From Xylanibacter rarus (GTDB lineage Bacteria > Bacteroidota > Bacteroidia > Bacteroidales > Bacteroidaceae), in assembly GCF_001275135.1 (NCBI RefSeq), contig NZ_LFQU01000001.1, forward strand, positions 124,001 through 188,000: DNA of 64,000 nucleotides, written 5' to 3'. Numbering within the stretch: the stretch's first letter is position 1; every line of letters starts with the position of its first letter. Shown here in pieces: positions 17,183 through 25,522 of the stretch. The notes below the pieces were generated by a model that was not told the DNA's origin, ran no database searches, and worked only from the letters and a program-made list of their open reading frames with translations. Made by a program: the position numbers and the translations under genes.

Positions 17183-17974
17183 ATGAGCAAAAACTTTTTA
17201 TGGGCAAGTTTGCTTGCCGTATTGATTCTTACGTCTTGCGCGTCACGAAAAAGTTTCGTTTACCTGCAAGACATGCAGATGGGTACAAAATATCCCATTG
17301 AGACAAAGTATGAAGCCGTTATCCATGATGATGACAGGCTTAGTATAACAGTCAGCAGTAAAAATCCTGAGTTGGCAATTCCTTTCAACATCAACGGCGG
17401 AGCTGTTCAGGTGGGAACAGACGGAAATGTTTCTGCCGCAGCTTCAGGTGGAGCCAAGCAGATGGGCTATCGTGTGGATGTCGACGGCAACATTGATTTC
17501 CCCATCCTTGGCAAGATACATGTATCCGGCATGACGGTCAATGCAGCCAAGCAGCTGATAAGAGACAAAATTATTGCCGGAAATTACATCAGTGATCCTA
17601 TCGTGTCAATAGAGTTTCTCAATTTCAAGTACACGGTATTGGGTGCCGTAGGACACAACGGCACATTCACAGCCAACGGCGACCGTGTTACGCTTATTGA
17701 GGCCATAGCTAATGCCGGCGACCTTACCGCCAAGGCGCAGACCAATCGCGTGGCTGTCATCAGAGAAGTCAACGGCGACAGGCAGATGTTCATGCACGAC
17801 CTTACAAGCAAGGACATCTTTGAGTCACCCTGTTTTTATCTTCAGCAGAATGATATCGTATATGTAGAGCCTAAGTACCGCAAGAAGGACACTGAAGACC
17901 GCGGCTGGCAGATCGGTACAACCATACTTTCTGCAATTACGGCAGTTTGTTCAATCTTATGGGCTATTAAGTAA
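17183..17974 (+). CDS. wza: Wza-type polysaccharide export lipoprotein
   Basis: A 263-residue outer-membrane lipoprotein with signal peptide and lipobox 'LTSC' (Cys19). The Poly_export domain begins 'YEAVIHDDDRLSITVSSKNPEL', continues 'VDVDGNIDFPILGKIHVSGMT', and an SLBB-type region follows ('YTVLGAVGHNGTFTANGDRVTLIEA', partly quoted). A hydrophobic C-terminal helix ('GTTILSAITAVCSILWAI') could span the outer membrane as in E. coli Wza. It pairs with the Wzc gene 23 bases downstream to form the export channel. Confidence 0.92.
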   Translation: MSKNFLWASLLAVLILTSCASRKSFVYLQDMQMGTKYPIETKYEAVIHDDDRLSITVSSKNPELAIPFNINGGAVQVGTDGNVSAAASGGAKQMGYRVDVDGNIDFPILGKIHVSGMTVNAAKQLIRDKIIAGNYISDPIVSIEFLNFKYTVLGAVGHNGTFTANGDRVTLIEAIANAGDLTAKAQTNRVAVIREVNGDRQMFMHDLTSKDIFESPCFYLQQNDIVYVEPKYRKKDTEDRGWQIGTTILSAITAVCSILWAIK

Positions 17975-17997
17975 AAAACATCATCTAATAAAGTTTT

Positions 17998-20340
17998 ATG
18001 CAAACTAATAATTCTCCCAAGAACGAGCAGAGCGTCAATTTGGTTGACCTGTTCGTTTACTTAGCCTCAAAGTGGAAATGGTTCTTGGTTTCCATTGTTG
18101 TATGCGTCGGGATCGCATGGTATAAGTATGCCCGTGCGCCTTTTGTATATTTCCGTTCGGCTACAATTATTATCAAAGACCCTTCAAACAAGACAGCAAC
18201 GTCAGGATTGGACCGCTTTGATAATATCATCAACAAGACCAACGTGGCCAATGAGATTCTTCAGTTCCGCTCCAAGCGGCTGATGCAGGAGGTGGTAAAG
18301 CGTGTGCATGCAGATGTCAGCTATCAGATTGACGATGGACTCCGTACCAACGAGCTCTACACGCAGTCGCCTATGCTTGTGCGCTTCCTTGATGTCATGC
18401 CGGAGCATAGCATCAGCCTTGTGATGACGCCAAAGGACAGAAACACCGTCGTGCTGTCTGATATATCCGGATTTGACGCCAAGCCGAGCTACACCCTTCA
18501 CATGAACGACACTGTGACGCTGGCAAAGGGCGTTCGCGTAGTGGCAACCCGCACCAACTATTATAATGCTTCGTGGATAGACCAGCCAATCCATGTGCAC
18601 AAGCGTCCGCTCAACTCTGTCGTAAACTATTACAGGTCAGTGTTCGGCATTCAGCAGGAAGATGAAGAATCGTCTATACTCACCCTCTCGCTGAAGGACA
18701 ATTCGGCCACACGTGCAGAGGATGTGCTGAACATGCTTATCACGGTTTACAATGAAGAGGCAATCAAGGACAAAAACCAGGTGGCTGTAAACACCGCCAA
18801 CTTTATCAGTGAGCGTCTGATCATCATCGAGAACGAACTCGGCAACGTTGAGTCAAGCCTCGAGTCGTACAAGCAGCGCAACCAGGTTGTTGACATCTCG
18901 TCTTCGGCAAATATGTATATGAACGAGTCGCAGAAATACAATGCCGATGCTCTGGAACTTGAAACGCAGTTGCGTCTTGCTCACTTTATCAAGGACTATC
19001 TGACCAATCCTACTAAGGAAACCGACCTCATCCCGGCTAACACCGGTATCGGAGACATGAATATCGAAAATCAGATAAGCTTATATAATAACACTAAACT
19101 TAAGCGCGACAGGCTTATAGACGACAGCAGCGAGAACAACCCGGTGGTGCAGGAGCTGAACAACTCGTTGCGTGCGATGAAGCAGAACATCATACGTGCC
19201 GTTGACAATATGATTGTAAGCCTGAACGTGAAACGCAACGATGCCCAAAACCGCGAGATGAGGGCACAGAACCGCGTAACGTCTATTCCGCGTAAGGAGC
19301 GTCAGATCCTTTCTATCGAGCGTCAGCAGAAAATCAAGGAAGCCCTGTATCTGTTCTTGCTGAACAAGCGCGAGGAGAACGCTCTCTCTCAGGCTATGGC
19401 CGACAACAATGCGCGCGTCATCGACAGCGCCGACGGTAGCGGCGCGCCTATAGCTCCGCAGCGCAACCGCATCATCCTGCTTGGACTGCTCGTCGGTATA
19501 GCTCTTCCCGGCGTAGGCTGCCTGCTCGTGCTCTTTATGGACACACGCGTTCACGGACGTAAAGATGTTGAAAAGGTTATTAGCGTGCCTTTCCTCGGTG
19601 AGATACCGATGGACAAGGAGACAGACCGCAGTCAGCACGGCTATCAGCTGATAAAGCCCGATGACGACAGCGTCGTGTCAGAAGCTTTCCGCATTTTGCG
19701 TACCAACATGTCGTTCATGTCGAAGAAAGACCACCCGACTCAGGTCATCACCTTTACCTCGTTTAACGAAGGTGCCGGCAAGACGTTCATCTCTTGTAAC
19801 CTTGCCATGAGTTTTGTCTTCGCAAAGAAAAAGGTGGTGATGGTCGACCTCGATATACGTAAGGCCACGCTGAGCTGCCATTTTGGCGACCATCGTAATG
19901 GTGTTACCAATTATCTGGCTGACCCGACAGTGGCGTTGGACGACATCATACGCCATCAAGACTCTTTCGACCTTATTCCTTCAGGCGAAATTGCTCCAAA
20001 CCCTGCCGAGCTGCTTATGGACGAGCGTCTCGACCAGATGATGGCAGAGCTGCGTAAGCGTTATGACATAATCATTGCCGACAACGTGCCTATGGGTATC
20101 ATTGCCGACGCAAGCATCGTCAACCGTATAGCCGACCTGACAATCTTTGTTGTGCGTGCCGGCAAACTCGACCGCAGACAGCTTCCTGACATCGAGGCTC
20201 TTTATGAGGACAAGAAGCTCAAGAACATGGCCTTGGTGCTCAACGGCGTAGATCCTGACCGTCGCGGTTATGGCTATGGTTACGGATACGGCTATGGCTA
20301 CGGTTATGGTTACGGCAAGCATGGGAAAAAGAAAAAATGA
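17998..20340 (+). CDS. wzc: Wzc-type polysaccharide co-polymerase / BY-kinase
   Basis: A 780-residue inner-membrane protein. The Wzz domain starts with a membrane helix at about residues 22-40 and ends with a second at about 490-512; between them lies a long coiled-coil periplasmic part. The cytoplasmic kinase has Walker A 'FNEGAGKTF' with Lys595 and 'VVMVDLDIRK' as Walker A-prime. The tail is eight Gly-Tyr pairs followed by KHGKKKK, a tyrosine cluster of the kind that is autophosphorylated to control chain length. Fusion of Wzz and kinase in one protein is the Gram-negative arrangement. Gene order after wza supports the call. Confidence 0.94.
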   Translation: MQTNNSPKNEQSVNLVDLFVYLASKWKWFLVSIVVCVGIAWYKYARAPFVYFRSATIIIKDPSNKTATSGLDRFDNIINKTNVANEILQFRSKRLMQEVVKRVHADVSYQIDDGLRTNELYTQSPMLVRFLDVMPEHSISLVMTPKDRNTVVLSDISGFDAKPSYTLHMNDTVTLAKGVRVVATRTNYYNASWIDQPIHVHKRPLNSVVNYYRSVFGIQQEDEESSILTLSLKDNSATRAEDVLNMLITVYNEEAIKDKNQVAVNTANFISERLIIIENELGNVESSLESYKQRNQVVDISSSANMYMNESQKYNADALELETQLRLAHFIKDYLTNPTKETDLIPANTGIGDMNIENQISLYNNTKLKRDRLIDDSSENNPVVQELNNSLRAMKQNIIRAVDNMIVSLNVKRNDAQNREMRAQNRVTSIPRKERQILSIERQQKIKEALYLFLLNKREENALSQAMADNNARVIDSADGSGAPIAPQRNRIILLGLLVGIALPGVGCLLVLFMDTRVHGRKDVEKVISVPFLGEIPMDKETDRSQHGYQLIKPDDDSVVSEAFRILRTNMSFMSKKDHPTQVITFTSFNEGAGKTFISCNLAMSFVFAKKKVVMVDLDIRKATLSCHFGDHRNGVTNYLADPTVALDDIIRHQDSFDLIPSGEIAPNPAELLMDERLDQMMAELRKRYDIIIADNVPMGIIADASIVNRIADLTIFVVRAGKLDRRQLPDIEALYEDKKLKNMALVLNGVDPDRRGYGYGYGYGYGYGYGYGKHGKKKK
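20266..20319 (+). repeat. Hexanucleotide repeat coding for eight Gly-Tyr pairs
   Basis: Sixteen alternating Gly and Tyr codons (ggN taY) encode the Wzc tail, with synonymous variation between units. The DNA is repetitive enough to vary in copy number by slippage in 6-base steps, which would change the number of phosphorylatable tyrosines without breaking the frame. Confidence 0.75.
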
Positions 20341-20381
20341 GATCTTAAAACTATAGTTTAATTATTAAAAATTTTATTGCA

Positions 20382-20597
20382 ATGAAAAAAGAACAGAAAG
20401 AAAAGTATGAGTCTCCGTCAACACGGAAGACTCAGGTAAACCTGGAAAACGGGTTTATGACGGCTTCGATATTCGAAGACGATAACAATCAAGACGACGG
20501 AGTGAGTATTACTGGGCATGAAGTCGGAAACACTGGAACTTATACAGATTGGGACACCGATTTGAATAATAGTACACAACGGACTTGGAGTAATTAA
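20382..20597 (+). CDS. 71-residue peptide of unknown function
   Basis: A short hydrophilic protein with no signal peptide, lying 41 bases after wzc and 15 bases before the fimbrillin/PI-PLC-like gene on the same strand. The first part is basic ('MKKEQKEKYESPSTRKTQV'), the middle is 'NLENGFMTASIFEDD', and the last 35 residues are rich in Asp, Asn, Gly, Thr and Ser, ending 'QRTWSN'. I recall similar short Prevotella proteins (T-x-V-x-L-E-x-G-F-M-x-A-S core, acidic tail) near surface-protein genes, without assigned function. A modified peptide or kinase substrate is possible but unproven. Confidence 0.6.
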   Translation: MKKEQKEKYESPSTRKTQVNLENGFMTASIFEDDNNQDDGVSITGHEVGNTGTYTDWDTDLNNSTQRTWSN

Positions 20598-20612
20598 TTA
20601 AAAAAATCAGTT

Positions 20613-22856
20613 ATGAAAAAAATTGTATATTATTTATGTGCAGCCGTAATGATTGCTTTTAGCGGTTGTCAGGACGATATCGTCGATAATCCAGTGGTTC
20701 CTGCACAAACTGGTGAGGAAATCATGTTTGGCTCGGAACTTACGAATATTGGCACTCGTACAATATATGGTGACAATCCTGTGGACGGAGCATATCCTGT
20801 ATATTGGGAAGATGGAGACCAGGTTGCAATTTATTGCCCTCAGGCAGCTCAGGGAAAGTTGGTTAATTATAAAATTACACCGGCAACAGACAATGCTTCT
20901 CATTCATCTGCAGTAACGAAAGTAAATACCGACGAAGCTGGTTTGCAATGGGGAACAGAAGAAGTACATAAGTTTTATGGATTCTACCCTGCAAGTGCCG
21001 TTACTGGTACAGAGGATGGTAAAATAGTAGGAGAGATACCTACTGTTCAGGATCCCGTAAGTTGGAAAAAAACATCTAATACCGATGGAGGTACAACCTA
21101 TACAGGTGTTGCCAACACTGACTATGCTTTTATGTGGGCTTATGGTGCTCATAATAAAAAGGATGGTGGCGATGTTGCCTTGATATTCCATCCATGGGTT
21201 ACCATTCTTGATATTGAAATAAACGGACCTGCGAATGATGGTGAGAAGATCAAGATGTCTTCAGTACAGGTTCGTTCTCTAAATAACGAAGTGTTGAATG
21301 GTAAGTTTATTTGTGACATGAATCCTGTTGAAGAAGACCCGTCTAAAGCTCCTACCTATACAGGTCTTGAGAATTTGGCTTCAACACGTAACCAGATTTC
21401 TATCGAATTGTATGATAAGGAGACAAAAGATTTTATCACGCTGGGACGTGGCGACAAAATTGTGGTTAGAGCTTATTTGCTTCCTTCTGATGATGATTAT
21501 GATACAGGTGGAACCGGTGCAGACCATTCTCAGCTTCAGATACGTGTAGCACCTTTTAATTCTGCAGTGCTTACCCGTACGTTGAATGGTGGTTCGGAAA
21601 ATGCTTCTGGTATTGTGGCCCACAAAATTAATAGGGTTGTTCTTCCGTCTGTAAGTAAGGCTGGTCCAAACTATTGGATGTCTTCTCTTGATCCGGATAT
21701 CTTTGTTACAGAGCTTTCTCTTCCGGGAAGTAAGATGTCATATCAGACTATTGCTAACGGTGCAAGTGTGCCTTATCAGGGACTGTCTATTGCAGATCAG
21801 TTTACAAATGGTATCCGTGCTTTCCAGATACAAACAGCAAGTACAAATACGGGTGGAAACTTAGGTGGTGCGACTGCAGCTGATCAGGTGCTTTATATGA
21901 CTGTTGCAGGAAATAAAACAGGAACACGTTTCAAGGATATTGTTAAGGAAATTGCAGAAGGCTTGCAAACAGCAGAAGAAGCAGGTAAGAAAAACGAGTA
22001 CGCCTTCATCCTTCTGACGGCAGCGTTGGGCGAATGTGATTCATATAGTCATATGAATGGCATTTTTGATTGGGAAACTGTTGATGGTAATCGGGCATGG
22101 ATGGATGCTATCCGGCAAGAACTGTCTGAAATGACAGCAGAAAATGGTACATACAGAATTTATACAGGTGAAATAACACCTAATACCACTATTGCTGATG
22201 TTGCCGGACATATTATTATTAAGGTGAACTACAATACAGACGCTATGGGTAATCACCTGTCTACTACTGACAAAATACCAGCTATGTTTGCCCAATGGGG
22301 AACTCTTGATGATGTAAGTACAGACTTTACAGAGACTAATGCTTATGCTATTAATACGCTTCGTTGGGGTACATCAAATCATAGTGTTAATTCTAATCTG
22401 CAGTGGTTCTATCACGAGGCTACCAGCGTAGGTTATAATAATAATGGTGGTGAGGAGACTTATGATCAGAAAACGGGTAATATTGAGGATATGTGGAATA
22501 GGAGTATTCAATATTACAAAAACAGCAATGACCATAGCATGTGGTTCTTGAACGACCTTGGTGGATGTTATGTAAATGGTGGATATGACAGTGGTGAATC
22601 GGAGAGAGGTGTAAATGCATGGACACAGGTGGTTGGTCCGTATGCGACAAACTTACTTCAGAATAGAAATGAAGATGCTACATTGGGAATTGTTCTTATG
22701 AACTATGCAGATCCTAATGATGAATATACCGGTAACCTGATTCAGACCATCATCAACAACAACTTCAACTTCCAACTGCGTAAAAAATCAGCCACTACGA
22801 CAAATTACAATGCCACTTATTCAAATGGCGGAAATGCCGTTGGTTGGGATAAGTAA
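20613..22856 (+). CDS. Fimbrillin-like lipoprotein with a degenerate PI-PLC-like domain
   Basis: A 747-residue lipoprotein (lipobox 'FSGC', Cys19). Residues about 30-345 resemble Bacteroidetes fimbrillin-like domains: 'GTRTIYGDN', then 'YPVYWEDGDQVAIYCP'. From about residue 353 the layout is that of PI-PLC X-type phosphodiesterases: 'YWMSSLDPDIFVTELSLPGS', then 'YQGLSIADQFTNGIRAFQIQ'. In active enzymes the first block ends G-T-H-D and the second I-R-x-L-D-I-R; here they are G-S-K-M (S373, K374) and I-R-A-F-Q-I-Q, so the catalytic His and Asp/Arg are missing. It is likely a surface structural or binding protein. It belongs to the 20382-26728 gene run. Confidence 0.68.
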   Translation: MKKIVYYLCAAVMIAFSGCQDDIVDNPVVPAQTGEEIMFGSELTNIGTRTIYGDNPVDGAYPVYWEDGDQVAIYCPQAAQGKLVNYKITPATDNASHSSAVTKVNTDEAGLQWGTEEVHKFYGFYPASAVTGTEDGKIVGEIPTVQDPVSWKKTSNTDGGTTYTGVANTDYAFMWAYGAHNKKDGGDVALIFHPWVTILDIEINGPANDGEKIKMSSVQVRSLNNEVLNGKFICDMNPVEEDPSKAPTYTGLENLASTRNQISIELYDKETKDFITLGRGDKIVVRAYLLPSDDDYDTGGTGADHSQLQIRVAPFNSAVLTRTLNGGSENASGIVAHKINRVVLPSVSKAGPNYWMSSLDPDIFVTELSLPGSKMSYQTIANGASVPYQGLSIADQFTNGIRAFQIQTASTNTGGNLGGATAADQVLYMTVAGNKTGTRFKDIVKEIAEGLQTAEEAGKKNEYAFILLTAALGECDSYSHMNGIFDWETVDGNRAWMDAIRQELSEMTAENGTYRIYTGEITPNTTIADVAGHIIIKVNYNTDAMGNHLSTTDKIPAMFAQWGTLDDVSTDFTETNAYAINTLRWGTSNHSVNSNLQWFYHEATSVGYNNNGGEETYDQKTGNIEDMWNRSIQYYKNSNDHSMWFLNDLGGCYVNGGYDSGESERGVNAWTQVVGPYATNLLQNRNEDATLGIVLMNYADPNDEYTGNLIQTIINNNFNFQLRKKSATTTNYNATYSNGGNAVGWDK

Positions 22857-22874
22857 TCACTATTTGACAATGAA

Positions 22875-22901
22875 ACTTTCGCTGAAAGACTCAGCGAAAG
22901 T
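22875..22901 (+). other. Hairpin between the fimbrillin/PI-PLC-like and CotH genes
   Basis: ACTTTCGCTGA (22875-22885) pairs perfectly with TCAGCGAAAGT (22891-22901), loop of 5. There is no T run after it, so it is a weak terminator at best. It lies in the 76-base gap between two same-strand lipoprotein genes, where it could act as an mRNA stability or processing element. Confidence 0.45.
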
Positions 22902-22932
22902 TCATTGTTGAAAAATGTATCATATAAGATAA

Positions 22933-25491
22933 ATGAGTTATCCTATACGAAAATACGCGGCATTAGTAATTGTGTTAGCCTGCTTTGTTTCATGCCAGGA
23001 CGAGTCTTTGCTCGGCGGCGACGCTGCCGGCAACGTTAAGATTCTTGCACGCATGAGCGGCTCAACACCTACGCGTACTTGTGTTGACGGAGTTACGACA
23101 GACGGTTCGGTGGGCATATTGTGGTCGCCGGGCGACCGTATCGGCGTGTATGGAAGCGCCGGAACGTCAAACGCCTTGTTCGTATCTTCAAATACGAGTG
23201 CCGCGCCTGAAGCTGTCTTTGCAGGCAATCTGAAGCAGGGCGAATCTCCCTCTTACGCCTACTATCCCTATGACGAAGGCAACTCTTCGTCGGATGTCTC
23301 GGCTATTAAAGGAAACCTGAAGCTTGTTCAGGCATACAACATGGCCGACGGAACGTTAGAGGCCGACTATAAAGTAGGCAAGCCAACGTTTTCATCAGCT
23401 GATGGCGGACAATATGAGTTCTCGTTCGAGCATCTGTTTTCCCTTATAAGGTTCAGCATCAACGCCACGGGTACTCTTCTCGAAGGCGATAATCTTGAAA
23501 GCATCATCCTGACCTTGCCCGACGGGCGCAGGCTCGGCGGCGAGTTTACGTTCGACGCAGCTTCGAAGGCTGTGACATGGACAGGTGCTGCCGACGGGGT
23601 GAACCAGCTGACCATGAAATGGAGCGATGCTCCGGCGCTTACGAGCGGACAGGAGCTGACGGGATATATGACCTGTGCCCCTGACATACATCAGAACGAC
23701 GATATAAAAATCACCATTCTGACACATCAGTACAAGGCAGAGTTCACCCGCCGTTCGCTTGCAGACTTCGCTGCTAACACATGCTACACGTTCCCGCTGA
23801 CGCTTGCCAACTATTCTGATATGGTTGTAACCAAGCGTCCTGTGTTCAAGAGTTTCTCATTCGATGTAAGTGCCAACGAAGGCAAAATTCTTGGCACCAA
23901 ACTGGTGTATGAGAACGGAAAGACACAGCCTGTGGATAATACGGCAGAGGTGATGACGGTAGGTACTGACAGCGTTACCGGCTGCATACCTTATCTGTTT
24001 GACTTCAAGCTGAAGCCCACGTTCACCATACCTGAAGGCATGACCGTAACAGTGGACGGAAAAGCACAGACGAGCGGAGCCGACGAGCAGGACTTCAGCA
24101 AGCCGGTGACATATGTCGTGTCTAACGGCGAGGAAGACCGCGCCTATGTTGTTGAGGTTACAAACACCGGGCTGCCGGTGGCTGTGCTTGAGCAGGAAGG
24201 CGGCTGCGTCTATTGGGATGAGGCCGGCATAAATGTGCGCGCTAAGAGTGAAGACTGGAGCGAAACCGACCATTTTACGCTATACAATGCAGATGGAACG
24301 GTAGATGTGAAAACTGCTTTATGCGGTTCGCGCCTTCGCGGCAACTCCACGCAGAACTTCCCGAAACTTCCTTTTGCGCTTAAATTCAAAGATAAAGTGG
24401 GTATACAGGGACTGCCTACCGACAAGCGCTGGGAGCTGCTTGCCAACTGGATGGACCGCACTTCGCTGCGCAATGCTGTTGCTCTCGACATAGCTCATCG
24501 CACGGCCAGTGCACATACAGACGGCCTGGGATGGAGTCCTAATGGTGTGAATGTGGAACTGGTTATCAACGGACGTCATGTGGGAAACTATTTTCTGTGT
24601 GAGAAAGTGAAGATTGATGCCGACCGCGTGAATATCAAGGACTGCTATGAGGACGTTGTGGACGGTGGCAACGAGAATCCTTCTGTTGCCGACTGCGGTT
24701 ATCTGCTTGAGTTCGACGACGCTATGGATGAGGTCAACTGTTTCCGTACAGACCGCGGACTGCCTGTCATGTTTAAGGATGAAGTGCCGGAAAACGGAAC
24801 GCTGTTTAATGCCATAAAAGATAAGATTGAGACAATTGAGCAGAATCTGGAAAACGGCAACTACTCTGAAGCCTACAAGCAGCTGGACATCAACTCCGTC
24901 ATTGACTATTTCTTTGTGCAGGAACTTACGTTCAACGATGAATACAAGCATCCTAAGAGCGTATATATGTACATCGACGGCGAGGATAAGTTGACAGCAG
25001 GCCCGGTGTGGGACTTCGACTGGCAGACGTTTATCATTCCGGATCAGGTGCGTGCCTACGGCGGAACTTACGACTGCCGTAACACGGACGAGTGGCTGTA
25101 TGGAGCTTCGGCGTTGGCCGAAAAACAGTGGCCATGGGGAAATCCTGATTATGTCAACGACAAGCCCTATATGTGGTATCCGCTTCTGTTTAAAGACCCG
25201 ACGTTCAGAAGTAGCTTACAGACACGCTGGACGGCTGTTTATGCAGCCCTGCAGGCTGTAGTGGCAGAGATAGACCGGCTGGCACTTCAGAATCGTCTTT
25301 CAGATAAGTTCAACTCGGCAATGTGGCCTACCACACGCACTCTGAAAAACGAGTGTGGCGCTGCGTTCAACGGTGATGAGGATATGACCTTCGACCAGGC
25401 AATACAGTCGATGAAGAAGGCATATACAGACCGTCTGAACTGGATGAACGCGCAGATAATAAGTGGAAGTTTCGTGACAGACGCAGACTAA
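22933..25491 (+). CDS. CotH kinase-like lipoprotein with fimbrillin-like N-terminus
   Basis: An 852-residue lipoprotein (lipobox 'FVSC', Cys21). Residues about 30-300 look fimbrillin-like ('TPTRTCVDGV', 'GILWSPGDRIGVYG'). A beta domain follows ('FSFDVSANEGKILGTKLVYE', 'VTYVVSNGEEDRAYVVEV'). From about residue 430 a CotH kinase domain has 'RLRGNSTQNFPKLPFALKF' (substrate/ATP region, near 465-483), 'VELVINGRHVGNYFLCEKV' and the metal-binding 'GPVWDFDWQTF' (W693 to W697). CotH proteins are atypical secreted kinases that phosphorylate spore coat proteins in Bacillus. The target here is unknown. It lies 31 bases before ompA. Confidence 0.8.
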   Translation: MSYPIRKYAALVIVLACFVSCQDESLLGGDAAGNVKILARMSGSTPTRTCVDGVTTDGSVGILWSPGDRIGVYGSAGTSNALFVSSNTSAAPEAVFAGNLKQGESPSYAYYPYDEGNSSSDVSAIKGNLKLVQAYNMADGTLEADYKVGKPTFSSADGGQYEFSFEHLFSLIRFSINATGTLLEGDNLESIILTLPDGRRLGGEFTFDAASKAVTWTGAADGVNQLTMKWSDAPALTSGQELTGYMTCAPDIHQNDDIKITILTHQYKAEFTRRSLADFAANTCYTFPLTLANYSDMVVTKRPVFKSFSFDVSANEGKILGTKLVYENGKTQPVDNTAEVMTVGTDSVTGCIPYLFDFKLKPTFTIPEGMTVTVDGKAQTSGADEQDFSKPVTYVVSNGEEDRAYVVEVTNTGLPVAVLEQEGGCVYWDEAGINVRAKSEDWSETDHFTLYNADGTVDVKTALCGSRLRGNSTQNFPKLPFALKFKDKVGIQGLPTDKRWELLANWMDRTSLRNAVALDIAHRTASAHTDGLGWSPNGVNVELVINGRHVGNYFLCEKVKIDADRVNIKDCYEDVVDGGNENPSVADCGYLLEFDDAMDEVNCFRTDRGLPVMFKDEVPENGTLFNAIKDKIETIEQNLENGNYSEAYKQLDINSVIDYFFVQELTFNDEYKHPKSVYMYIDGEDKLTAGPVWDFDWQTFIIPDQVRAYGGTYDCRNTDEWLYGASALAEKQWPWGNPDYVNDKPYMWYPLLFKDPTFRSSLQTRWTAVYAALQAVVAEIDRLALQNRLSDKFNSAMWPTTRTLKNECGAAFNGDEDMTFDQAIQSMKKAYTDRLNWMNAQIISGSFVTDAD

Positions 25492-25522
25492 TGAAAATAT
25501 CTAACGAATAAAAATTCATAAT

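Noticed and set aside
20266-20319. Possible CRISPR-like or satellite repeat
   Set aside because: The 6-base periodicity codes in frame for Gly-Tyr pairs at the end of Wzc, with no spacers. No CRISPR array was seen anywhere in the window.
20613-22856. Active phosphatidylinositol phospholipase C
   Set aside because: The first catalytic His and the second-block Asp/Arg are replaced, so enzyme activity is unlikely.
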